This document shows, piece by piece, positions 28,134-36,800 of a stretch of 61,489 bases of DNA. The position numbers and the translations under genes were made by a program. Source of the stretch: Verrucomicrobiales bacterium (lineage in GTDB: Bacteria > Verrucomicrobiota > Verrucomicrobiia > Limisphaerales > CAIMTB01); the NCBI GenBank assembly GCA_016795425.1, contig JAEUHG010000192.1, positions 1 through 61,489 of the forward strand, read 5' to 3'. The notes under the pieces are model-generated. The model ran no database searches. It was not told where the DNA came from and worked only from the letters and a program-made list of their open reading frames with translations. Numbering within the stretch: position 1 is the stretch's first letter; every line of letters starts with the position of its first letter.

Positions 28134-29277
28134 ATGCTCGAGACGCTCCGGGACACCCTGGCCAACGCCGACGCCAAAACCGCCAGCCTGCGGAGGTTTC
28201 TTTGACCTCCCCAAGCTGCAATCCCGTCTGACGGAAATCGAGGCCGGAATGGCCCGAGACAACTTCTGGGATAATCGCGAAAACGCTCAGAAAGCCATCG
28301 ACGAGGCCAACACGATTCGTCGAAAGGTCGATCCCATCCTCGCCGCGGAACGCCAAATCCAGGACCTCCGAGAGATGATCGAACTCGCGGAATCGGAACC
28401 CGAATCCGCCCAGACCTCTCTTGCCAACGAAATCAGCCGCGACATCTCCACGCTCAGCCGCCAGATCGACCGGACGGAACTCAACCTGCTCCTCTCCGGC
28501 CCCCACGACGCCCGGCCCGCTATTGTCAGCATCAATGCCGGCGCCGGCGGCACCGAAGCCTGCGATTGGGCCACCATGCTCTGGCGCATGTACCAACGAT
28601 GGGCCGAACGCCGTGGCTGGAAGGTCGATGTCACCGATCTCGTCGAAGACGACGAGAAACGGATCAAAAGCGTCACCCTCCGCATCGAAGGCGAAAATGC
28701 CTACGGCTTCACCAAGGCCGAGCGCGGCGTCCACCGCCTGGTCCGTATCTCCCCTTTCGACGCCAACAAACGCCGCCACACCAGCTTCGCCAGCGTCGAT
28801 GTTATCGCGGAAATCGAGGAGGAAGGGGACATCGTGCTCCCGCCCGTCGAGTTGCAGGTCGACACTTTCCGCTCCGGCGGCAAAGGCGGACAAAACGTCA
28901 ACAAGGTCGAGACCGCGGTGCGCATCACCCACCTTCCCACCGGCCTGGTCGCCGCGTCCCAGAATGAGCGCTCCCAGCATCAAAACCGCTCCATCGCCAT
29001 GAAGATGCTGCTCGCCAAATTGTACGCCCTCCGCGAGGACCAGAAGCGCTCGGAGATGGAACGGTTCTACGGTGAAAAAGGTAGCATCGGCTGGGGCAAC
29101 CAGATTCGAAGCTACGTCCTGCAACCCTATCGCATGGTCAAGGACCTCCGAACCGGTTGTCAGACCAGCGACACCGAAGGCGTTCTCGACGGTGATCTCG
29201 ACGAATTCGTCCAGGCTTGGCTACGTGGCGGCTGCCCCATCAAACGCATGCAGGGAGTCAAGGACGACGAAGAGTAA
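28134..29277 (+). CDS. prfB: Peptide chain release factor 2, expressed by +1 frameshift
   Basis: RF2 terminates translation at UGA and UAA. The gene is split: ATG 28134 opens 23 codons ending ...RRFL at an in-frame TGA (28203-28205). Reading continues in the +1 frame from GAC 28204 (DLPKLQSRLTEIEAGMARDN...). The full product is 380 aa. RF2 landmarks are present: the tripeptide SPF in VRISPFDANKRRHTSF, which reads the stop codon, and GGQ in SGGKGGQNVNKVET, for peptidyl-tRNA hydrolysis. Starting at the internal ATG 28249 would truncate domain 1. The frameshift makes the gene autoregulated by RF2 level. trpC follows 8 bp later. Confidence 0.96.
28192..28206 (+). promoter_or_regulatory. prfB programmed frameshift site
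   Basis: GGAGG (28192-28196) acts as an internal Shine-Dalgarno-like element, followed by TTT and the slippery CTT TGA C. The 3-base spacing between the SD-like element and CTT equals that of the E. coli site. A CTT-decoding tRNA slips +1 when RF2 is scarce at the poor-context TGAC stop. Confidence 0.93.
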
Positions 29278-29285
29278 ATGCCAGC

Positions 29286-30110
29286 ATGCCCGCCCCCGAC
29301 GCCAACATCCTGGATCGCATCGTCACGGTCAAACAACGCGAGGTGGCCCGCCTCCCGGCAGCGACCATTGACGCCGCCCGCCTTCGTCACGCTCTGACCC
29401 AGCGATCGGATTCCCGCAATTTCCTCGCCGCCCTGCAACGCCCCCGCAACGGCGCCGTCGGCCTGATCGCGGAAGTCAAAAAAGCGTCCCCCAGCGCCGG
29501 CCTCATTCGGCCTGGCTTCGATCCGGTCGCCATCGCCCGTTCGTATGCCGAAGCCGGAGCCGACTGCCTTTCTGTTCTTACCGACCAGGAGTTCTTCCAG
29601 GGCTCCCTTGATTATCTTAAAGCCATCCGCACCGCCGTCGACCTCCCGCTCCTGCGCAAAGATTTCATCATCGACGAACGACAAATCCTCGAAGCCGTGG
29701 AGTGGGGTGCCGATGCCATTCTACTCATCGTGGCCATTCTCGACGACGCCCGGCTCTCGCACTTTCATCGACTCGGAACCGATGCCGGGCTGTCCGTGCT
29801 GGTGGAGGTGCATGACGCAGAGGAACTCGAGCGAGCCCTCGCGCTGAACCCGCCGCTGTTGGGCGTGAACAATCGTAATCTCAAAAACTTCACCGTCGAT
29901 CTGCGCACCACGGAAGACCTGTCCGACCGAATCCGTCAGCACCAGGCACGCGTGTCGTCCAAACCGCCGCTTCTGGTGGCCGAAAGCGGCATCAAATCCC
30001 ATGCGGATGTGGCCCGCCTCGCCGCCGCCGGTGCCGGCGCCATCCTCGTCGGCGAATCGTTGATGCGCCATGACGACCTGGTTGCCGCAACGCGAAACCT
30101 GATGCGTTAG
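29286..30110 (+). CDS. trpC: Indole-3-glycerol phosphate synthase
   Basis: 274 aa from ATG 29286, 8 bp after prfB. TIM-barrel enzyme of tryptophan synthesis that closes CdRP to indole-3-glycerol phosphate. Catalytic and substrate motifs are complete: LIAEVKKASPSAG (Lys), LPLLRKDFIID (Lys), LLGVNNRNLKNFTVD (Asn/Glu region) and LVAESGIKSHAD (Glu, Ser). The length is normal for the stand-alone enzyme. Other trp genes are not in the window. An in-frame start at 29217 lies inside prfB and is unlikely. Confidence 0.94.
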   Translation: MPAPDANILDRIVTVKQREVARLPAATIDAARLRHALTQRSDSRNFLAALQRPRNGAVGLIAEVKKASPSAGLIRPGFDPVAIARSYAEAGADCLSVLTDQEFFQGSLDYLKAIRTAVDLPLLRKDFIIDERQILEAVEWGADAILLIVAILDDARLSHFHRLGTDAGLSVLVEVHDAEELERALALNPPLLGVNNRNLKNFTVDLRTTEDLSDRIRQHQARVSSKPPLLVAESGIKSHADVARLAAAGAGAILVGESLMRHDDLVAATRNLMR

Positions 30111-30165
30111 GCGACACCCGGACCGCGCGCGCTCAAAGCCGGCTCATCACGCCTCGCGGCGAGCC

Positions 30166-30741
30166 CTACGGACACTCGGTTCGGCCCTGGGCATCAGCGG
30201 GCTTGGAACCCGATCCCTCGGCACTCGAGGCCACTTGCTGACGCAACATCGGCAAAAGAGCCGCGAATCGACGCTCATTCTCCGGGGTCAGCGCCGCTAA
30301 CCGCTCGTGGCCATCCAATGACAGCGCCATGATTTGGTCCTTCGCCAGATCCCGGTCGACGACCGGCACCGCTGGAAGATCCTCCGTCCGTGGAACCGGC
30401 ACGGTTTCAAGCACCCGTGTCACGCAGAGCGTGTCCAGCAACTCGCTCACAACGCCCGTTAAACCCGCCAATACCACCCGCATCGGCGCCGACGAGCCAT
30501 TCGCGGCATCCACTCCCAAACGAGAAGCCAATCGCAACAAGGCCCCTGCAAACGTGCTGTCCATTCTGGGACACGCCGAGAAGTCAAGCACCAGGGTCTG
30601 ATAGCCGCGACGTTCCACCTCCAATAGAAGATTCTCGAATCTGCCGCTCTCCCGGCACACGCCTGGACCATCGACACGGATCACCATCAACTCCCGGTTA
30701 CCGAAAGCGGAGAAGTCGGTTTGGGTCGAGGCGTTACTCAT
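30166..30741 (-). CDS. STAS domain protein (anti-sigma factor antagonist type)
   Basis: 191 aa from ATG 30741 (MSNASTQTDF). Residues about 8-110 form a STAS fold: ELMVIRVDGPGVCRESGRFE, TLVLDFSACPRMDSTFAGAL and VVLAGLTGVVSELLD. The Ser in MDSTFAG is at the position phosphorylated in SpoIIAA/RsbV proteins. The C-terminal 80 residues are an extra helical tail (ALSLDGHERLAALTPENERR) not found in minimal antagonists. It probably acts in a partner-switching or stress pathway. It is divergent from a small envelope-stress cluster (171 bp) and may share its regulatory region. Confidence 0.82.
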   Translation of the reverse strand: MSNASTQTDFSAFGNRELMVIRVDGPGVCRESGRFENLLLEVERRGYQTLVLDFSACPRMDSTFAGALLRLASRLGVDAANGSSAPMRVVLAGLTGVVSELLDTLCVTRVLETVPVPRTEDLPAVPVVDRDLAKDQIMALSLDGHERLAALTPENERRFAALLPMLRQQVASSAEGSGSKPADAQGRTECP

Positions 30742-30900
30742 CGCCGAGGGATTTGGCCCCGGGAAAACTAGGCCCACCTACCCCAGGCATCAAGCCAAGT
30801 GATCGTGGACCATTCGCGGCACATCGTTTGACTCTGCTTCATCCGGGCCGATACTGAGTGCGTTAGCAATAGCACAGAAACCCTAGGTAACATCCAGCAA

Positions 30901-30906
30901 GGGAGG
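30901..30906 (+). promoter_or_regulatory. Strong Shine-Dalgarno site
   Basis: GGGAGG, 6 bases before ATG 30913 and within AAGGGAGG, is one of the strongest ribosome-binding sites in the window. It fixes the start of the DUF883-like gene and suggests high expression. Confidence 0.8.
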
Positions 30907-30912
30907 TTTCCA

Positions 30913-31218
30913 ATGACTGCTTCAACCATGACGAAGGAGGCCGCGGATCGCCTTTTGGCCGATCTGCGAGCCGTGGTGCGGGACGGACAAGACCTGCTCA
31001 AAGCAGGTGCTGGCGATCTGAGTGAAAAAGGAAAAGAGGCAAGAGCCCGCCTCGAAGAGGCACTGCAACGGGCTCGCGTGACCTGCGAACAGGCAGAAAG
31101 CAAGGCCGGTGAAGCCGCGCATGCCGCTGAAAGCGCCATCCGCGAACACCCCTTCACCAGTGTCGGCGTCGCCTTCGGCATCGGGGTGCTGCTCGGCGCC
31201 CTTATTCAACGCCGGTGA
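30913..31218 (+). CDS. DUF883/ElaB-YqjD-like membrane-anchored protein
   Basis: 101 aa. The N-terminal 75 residues are an Ala/Glu/Arg-rich amphipathic helix (RLLADLRAVVRDGQDLLKAG; GKEARARLEEALQRAR). The last 25 residues form one membrane helix ending IGVLLGALIQRR. This is the ElaB/YqjD layout; E. coli members are stationary-phase, inner-membrane, ribosome-binding proteins. It is first of three small genes that overlap by 4 bases each and is preceded by a strong SD. Function is inferred from family only. Confidence 0.87.
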   Translation: MTASTMTKEAADRLLADLRAVVRDGQDLLKAGAGDLSEKGKEARARLEEALQRARVTCEQAESKAGEAAHAAESAIREHPFTSVGVAFGIGVLLGALIQRR

Positions 31219-31607
31219 ACCCGGAAAACGACGCGACCGGTGAGTCGACCCCGGGCTCCGTGAGCGGCATCGCCGCACGCGTCGCCCAGTGGGTCACCAC
31301 CCGCGTCGAGTTGGTCGCCTTTGAATTTACTGAGGAGCGCCGCCATCTCATCCGATTGCTGGTCCTCGGAGCGGCGGTCGGCGTGCTCGCGGTCATCGGG
31401 CTCTTCCTCCTGACTCTCGCCATCCTCTGGTCTCTGCCACCCGAGTGGCGCGCCCTCGGCGCCGCCATCATCGCCCTGCTTTACGGGGGTACGGCGACCG
31501 CCATTGCCCTGAAAATACGCTCGATCTCCGCCACGCGACCGCCTCCCTTTTCGGCCACCCTCGAGGAATTGCGTCGCGACCGGGATTGGTTCAAATCGCT
31601 CAAATGA
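31215..31607 (+). CDS. Phage-holin-family (YqjE/holin-X like) membrane protein
   Basis: 130 aa with a GTG start overlapping the previous stop (GTGA). An N-terminal amphipathic region (SGIAARVAQWVTTRVELVAF) precedes two membrane helices (LLVLGAAVGVLAVIGLFLLTL; GAAIIALLYGGTATAIAL), then a basic tail. This is the YqjE/putative holin-X family. The YqjD-YqjE pair is common in Proteobacteria, so the pairing supports both calls. It is unlikely to be a real phage holin, as no phage genes lie nearby. It is translationally coupled to both neighbours. Confidence 0.82.
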   Translation: MNPENDATGESTPGSVSGIAARVAQWVTTRVELVAFEFTEERRHLIRLLVLGAAVGVLAVIGLFLLTLAILWSLPPEWRALGAAIIALLYGGTATAIALKIRSISATRPPPFSATLEELRRDRDWFKSLK

Positions 31608-31900
31608 CCCAGGCTCAACTCCAGCTTCGCGTCCTCCAGGCCCGGTGCGAACTCGATCGCCAGGAATTGAAGGCCGAGATCGACGGCGCCCGTGCTCAGG
31701 TCCACGAACGCGTCCAAAAAGTCCAGAATGCCACCCCCTGGATCGCCCTCGCGGCTCCCCTCGCGGGCCTCTTGTTCATGCGCTTCTTCCGCGGACATCG
31801 CCTCGCCTCGCTCGCCGCCATTACCGGATTCGTCGTCAAGTTTCGCGACCTCTGGCCAATGGTCTCCAGCCTGGTATCCGCCTTCCGCCCCAAGACCTAG
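31604..31900 (+). CDS. Small membrane protein, YqjK-like third gene of the cluster
   Basis: 98 aa from ATG 31604, which overlaps the previous TGA (ATGA). Residues 1-42 are a charged helix (QLQLRVLQARCELDRQELKA). A membrane segment near 45-62 (PWIALAAPLAGLLFMRFF) and a second weaker one (LASLAAITGFVVKFRDLW) follow. Its position after DUF883 and YqjE-like genes suggests the YqjK slot, but sequence similarity is too weak to be sure. The TAG stop shares a CTAG with the stop of the convergent collar-domain gene. Confidence 0.72.
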   Translation: MTQAQLQLRVLQARCELDRQELKAEIDGARAQVHERVQKVQNATPWIALAAPLAGLLFMRFFRGHRLASLAAITGFVVKFRDLWPMVSSLVSAFRPKT

Positions 31901-32574
31901 CGGACCCGAATGATCCAGTGGACCGCGGCGTTGGACGGCCGAGTTTCCAGACCATCGCCCGGATGGACCGCCGCGGTATTGGTTAGAATCGGGGCGGAAT
32001 CGTCGGGAACCTTGTATCCAAAGAATCGCAACCATTCCCCGTTGAGCCCCGGACCCGTGGCGTCGCCAAGCCCCGCCAGCGCGTGATGATGCCTGCCAAC
32101 GGCGTCTTCCTGGACCGTGCCCACTTCATTGCCGGCGTTGCCCCCGGGCGCGGACGGCTCGCGCGCCGCCGCATCCGGATCCCTGCCCGGACCTGTCGCC
32201 GTGAGATTCACTCCTCGCAGGAACCGTCCCCGAAAATCCGGAAGTCGAAACATGGATCCATTGCCACTCGCCCCCCAGCCCGCGCCAATCGCGGCATGCA
32301 ATGCAGGATACTGACTGACGGCGAGTTCCCTGCCATCGCAGAGCATCCAGCCCTGCGCCTCGGGGACAGTCCCAGTCCCTCCTGCAAAGGCGACAATGGA
32401 TCCAATGGGCATTCCCGGCACCGCCGGTTCCTGGCGTTCGGCCGCCCGGGTCCACGCGATCCCTAATGCCATCAACACCCCCCAACGCACCCACCCCCAC
32501 GCACGCCCCGACCGAATCTCGCCACACCGCGTCGCGCTGGTTTCAGACCGTTCATCGTCGAATTTCGGTTTCAT
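31897..32574 (-). CDS. Exported tail-collar domain protein (microcystin-dependent protein type)
   Basis: 225 aa from ATG 32574. Residues about 20-45 form a signal peptide (GWVRWGVLMALGIAWTRAAE). Residues 53-110 match the phage tail collar domain: PIGSIVAFAGG, GWMLCDGRELAVSQYPALHA and MFRLPDFRGRFLRGVN. The C-terminal part is Gly/Asp-rich and ends in RPSNAAVHWIIRVR, the usual end of these proteins. No other phage structural genes are near, so this is a domesticated or cellular collar protein. A long in-frame extension upstream to 33645 is antisense to ruvB and rejected. It is divergent from ruvB. Confidence 0.85.
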   Translation of the reverse strand: MKPKFDDERSETSATRCGEIRSGRAWGWVRWGVLMALGIAWTRAAERQEPAVPGMPIGSIVAFAGGTGTVPEAQGWMLCDGRELAVSQYPALHAAIGAGWGASGNGSMFRLPDFRGRFLRGVNLTATGPGRDPDAAAREPSAPGGNAGNEVGTVQEDAVGRHHHALAGLGDATGPGLNGEWLRFFGYKVPDDSAPILTNTAAVHPGDGLETRPSNAAVHWIIRVR

Positions 32575-32715
32575 GGGAAATGACGGCCCAGCATAACGGG
32601 CGTGCCCGACGGAATCGACCGCCAAGGGCTGGCGCTCCGCCACCGCCCCGGCTCCCATGCCGCAGCCTCGCAAAACCGTCTTGTCGCCGCACCCCGACCA
32701 CCGAATCCTCCCGCT

Positions 32716-33732
32716 GTGCCCGAACGGCTCGTTTCCGATGTCCTGAATCGCCCCGACACGCAGCTCGAAGTGACGCTGCGTCCCTCGCTGTTCTCCGATT
32801 TCACCGGCCAAAATAACATCAAGGAGCGCCTCGAAATCGCCGTCGAGGCGGCTCGACGGCGGCGGGAACCTCTCGATCATCTCCTGCTCAGTGGACCGCC
32901 GGGTCTTGGCAAAACCACCTTGGCCAACATTCTCGCGCGCGCCATGGGGGCCAACCTTCGCCCCACCAGCGGCCCCACAATCGAGAAGGCCGGCGACCTC
33001 GCCGGCCTGCTCACCAACCTTGAGGAAGGTGACATCCTTTTCATCGACGAGATCCATCGGCTCCAGAAAACGATCGAGGAGTATCTCTACCCGGCGATGG
33101 AGGACTTCAAACTCGACATCATCATCGACCAAGGGCCAAACGCCCGCAGCGTTCGCCTCAATCTGCCGAGGTTCACTCTCATCGGGGCGACAACCCGAAG
33201 CGGGCTGCTCAGTTCGCCCCTGCTGACCCGGTTCCCCATGCGGGAGCGACTCGATTACTACACCGCAGAACAGCTCCGGCATATCGTGGTCCGCTCCGCG
33301 GGCCTGCTTAATGTCGATATCGATTCCGAGGGCGCATTCGAAATCGCCCGCCGCTGCCGCGGCACCCCCCGCATCGCCAATAACCTCCTGCGCCGGGTCC
33401 GCGACTTCGCCCAAGTCCGACATGACGGCCGCATCTCCAAAGCGGTCGCCGACGCGGCCTTGGCCATGCTCGAGATCGACGGATTCGGTCTCGACGAAAT
33501 GGATAAGCGCATCCTCGAGACCCTTGTCCTGAAATTCGGAGGCGGCCCCGTCGGCGTCAATTCCCTCGCCGTCGCCATCGGTGAGGAGCCCGACACCATC
33601 GAGGAAGTGTATGAACCCTACCTGATCCTCGAGGGCTACCTCCATCGCACCCCGCAGGGCCGCGTCGCCACCGAACTCACTTATCAGCGCCTCGGCTTGA
33701 AGCCCGGATCCCGGCAGTCGTCACTTCTCTGA
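32716..33732 (+). CDS. ruvB: Holliday junction DNA helicase RuvB
   Basis: 338 aa from GTG 32716, which leaves the normal short RuvB N terminus before LRPSLFSDFTGQNN; a GTG at 32602 would add 38 low-complexity residues. AAA+ motifs: Walker A GPPGLGKTT, Walker B ILFIDEIH, sensor 1 LIGATTRSG, arginine-finger region LLTRFPMRERLDYY and sensor 2 CRGTPRIANNLLRRVRDF. The C-terminal winged helix ends RTPQGRVATELTYQRLGL. It drives branch migration with RuvA during recombination repair. No ruvA or ruvC in the window. Cytoplasmic. Confidence 0.96.
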   Translation: MPERLVSDVLNRPDTQLEVTLRPSLFSDFTGQNNIKERLEIAVEAARRRREPLDHLLLSGPPGLGKTTLANILARAMGANLRPTSGPTIEKAGDLAGLLTNLEEGDILFIDEIHRLQKTIEEYLYPAMEDFKLDIIIDQGPNARSVRLNLPRFTLIGATTRSGLLSSPLLTRFPMRERLDYYTAEQLRHIVVRSAGLLNVDIDSEGAFEIARRCRGTPRIANNLLRRVRDFAQVRHDGRISKAVADAALAMLEIDGFGLDEMDKRILETLVLKFGGGPVGVNSLAVAIGEEPDTIEEVYEPYLILEGYLHRTPQGRVATELTYQRLGLKPGSRQSSLL

Positions 33733-33824
33733 TTCTCAAGCCCCGGATTCGTCCCGTTTGAGACCCGGTTGATCACGGACTGGGTGTCTCGCCGTCACGA
33801 TTTTGACAGATCTTTGTCACCGTG

Positions 33825-36800
33825 ATGTCACTTGCCAACGCCCCGCTCCTTTTATTGGCCCTCGGACTTTGGTTGACCACTTTCAACCTCAAGGCGCTGT
33901 CGATCGCCCCGGCGTCGCTTCGTCCCACCGACATCGGAGAACCCGCCACACCTGGCGAAACCCGGTTGGGACCCGATGCAGACGACCTGACCCTCACGGC
34001 GTTCGGCACCGGCATTGCTGGTACCCGGGACCAATTCCACTTCGCCGCGACTCCCGCCAACGGCGATTTCGACATACGCACAAGGCTCACAGAGGTCGCA
34101 TCGACCAATCTCTGGGCTAAAGCCGGACTCATGTTCCGCACCGAACTCGGGCCGTCGGCGCCGTTTGCGGCCGTCTTCGCGACACCGTCGGCAGCGGGTT
34201 GCACCTTCCAGTCCCGCACCACCGACGGTGGTCCAACCAGTCAATACGGGTTCCACCCCATCAATCCTCCCTTCACCTGGCTGCGCCTGGCGCGGGTCGG
34301 CGACGTGGTATCCGGCTATGCCGGCGTCGATGGGCGGCACTGGACCTTACTCGGATCACTGGCGCTGCCCTCCGGTGCCGAAAGCTGGCTCGGATGCGCC
34401 GCCACGGCATCTGGCAGTGGCAGCGCCATCGGCGCGTTTCAGGATCTGGGTCCGGTTCTGGATTCCAGCAGCGAGCACCGCGCCCTTCCCTTCGAACCGC
34501 TCGGCCCGTCCAATCGGCGTAGCGCCATCGTTGTCTCGGAAATCATGTACCACCCTGCCGACCGTGCCGATGGCAAGGATCTGGAGTTTGTCGAGATTTA
34601 CAATTCGCAGCCGTACTTCGAAGACCTCGGCGGCTGGCAGTTGGCAGGGCAGATCGGCTTTTCGTTTCCGCCAGGCACTATCCTTCCCGGCGGCGCCTTC
34701 CTTGTCGTCGCCCATTCCCCCGAAGACGTCCGAAGCATGCACCCCAAGGCCACAGTCTTGGGGCCCTATGAAGGTCGATTATCCAACGCCGGCGGATCAC
34801 TCAAGCTGCTCGGGCCGCGCGAAGCCGTGCTCTTCGAGGTTCGGTATGGGACGGATGGACCATGGCCCGTGAGCGCGGATGGCGCCGGACATTCCCTGGT
34901 CCTCGCGCGTCCATCCTGGAGCGAGGGAAATCCCCGTGCCTGGTCGGCCAGTCGGATCAAAGGCGGCTCACCAGGTGCCCACGAGGGATTCGAAGACACC
35001 GGCACCCAAGGTCTACGGTGGAATGAATACCTCCTGCCCGACGGCACCGATCCAGGATTCGTGGAATTGTTCAATGCCTCCGATGAGGACGCCGACCTAA
35101 GCGCCCTGCGCCTTGGCCCGGCCCCGGATCGGCTTCCCTACCAGTTCCCGCCCGGAACCCGCCTCGCCAAATCGGCGTTCCTACGCCTTATCTGGTCCGA
35201 ACTCGGTTTTGCTCCCGATCCGGAAGGAGACGGCTTGTATCTGGAATCCGCCGACGGCTCGCGCACCATCGATGCCATCCGCGTTCTGCCGCAGATTCCA
35301 GGCCAAGCCCATGGTCGCTGGCCCAATGGCGCCGGATCGTGGCGAACCGCCAGCCATCCCACCCCCGGACTGCCAAATGCACGCCCCAGCATCTCCGTGG
35401 TCTTCAATGAACTTCACCCCAGCCCCATCTCCGGCGATCCCGATGACGAGTTCATCGAACTCTTCAATCCCGGTGCCACCCCCGTCGACCTCTCCAATTG
35501 GCGGATCGACTCCGACGTCCACTTCATTCTCCCCATCGGTGCCTCGATCCCTCCTTCAAGCTACTTGGTCCTCGCACGCGACGTGGCCCGCCTTCGACAA
35601 CGCTACCCGCACCTGGCTGCCGGACAGATCGTCGGTCCTTATACCGGCAGACTCTCGGGAAGCGGTCAGAGAATCTCACTGAGCCGCCCCATCACCATCC
35701 GCAAACCCACTTCCGGACGCCTCGAAACGGTCTATGCCGAGGTCGCCTCGGCTGTGGCATCCGCGTCCGGACGCTGGACCCGCTGGTCTGACAAAGGCGG
35801 CAGCACTCTCGAACTGCTGGATCATCGCGCCGATCCCGAGGTCCCTGGCGCCTGGGCCGACAGTGACGAATCTTCTCGTGGACAATGGATCACCGTCGAA
35901 GCGACCGGAGCCCTGGAAAATGCCCCGTCGAGCAGCGGCGGTGGTTTCCCGGGTGGCGGTGGTTTCCCCGGCGGCGGCGGCGGTGGCGGGGCGGCCGCTG
36001 GGACGACCGACACACTGCACGTCCTGCTCGCGGGTGAGGGGGAATGCCTCGTCGACAATGTCGAGGTTCTCGGCCCCGCCAAAACCAATCTGGTCGCCAA
36101 TGGCACCTTTGAATCAGGCGCCACCGGGTGGACCTTCGCGGGCAATCACGAACGCACCACCATCGACACGAGCGAAGGCGACCAAAGCCAGCGATCCCTT
36201 CACCTGCGCGCCAGCAATAACGGAGACCCGGGAGCCAACAAGGTCTACACCCGTCTGACCGCCACCCTTCGCACCAACCAGGTCGTCACCGTCCGCGCTC
36301 GAGTACGGTGGCTGAAAGGCTGGCCCGAAATCCTCCTGCGACTCCGCGGCAACTATCTCGAATCCTTCGCACGACTCGATGTGTCAGCCAATCCGGGCAC
36401 GCCGGGTGCCAAAAATGGCCGCGCCGTCGCCAATGCAGGTCCTGCCATCGATCAGGTCTCCCATGCCCCCGTTGTCCCCCAAGCCGGACAGACCGTCACC
36501 GTGACTGCCTATATCGATGATCCGGATGGGATCGCCTCGGCGACCCTGCGCTACCGCAACGATCCGGACACCGTCTGGACTTCCCTCCCCATGCGCGACG
36601 ATGGCTCGGGCGGCGATCGCATCGCCAATGACGGATTCTTTTCCGCCAACATCCCGGGCGCCGATGCGAATCAATTGGTGGCCTTCGTCATCGAAGCGAC
36701 CGACGCCGCCAGCGCCGCTGCGACCACCTCGTTCCCTCCCTCGGCTCCCGTCCACGAATGCCTCGTTCGCTTCGGCGACGGCGTTCCCAGTGGCGCCTTT

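Noticed and set aside
28132..29124. A 330-codon open frame on the minus strand opposite prfB
   Set aside because: prfB is certain from its SPF and GGQ motifs and its frameshift site; the antisense frame shows no motif.
32575..33645. An N-terminal extension of the tail-collar protein
   Set aside because: The extension is antisense to ruvB. The signal peptide begins just after ATG 32574, which fixes the start.
33804..33809. TTGACA as a -35 box for the CotH gene
   Set aside because: It is only about 20 bp from the start codon, leaving no room for a -10 box and leader.
35934..36000. A GGTGGT/GGCGGC low-complexity tract
   Set aside because: It is in frame within the CotH protein and encodes a Gly-rich linker, so it is not a separate repeat element.
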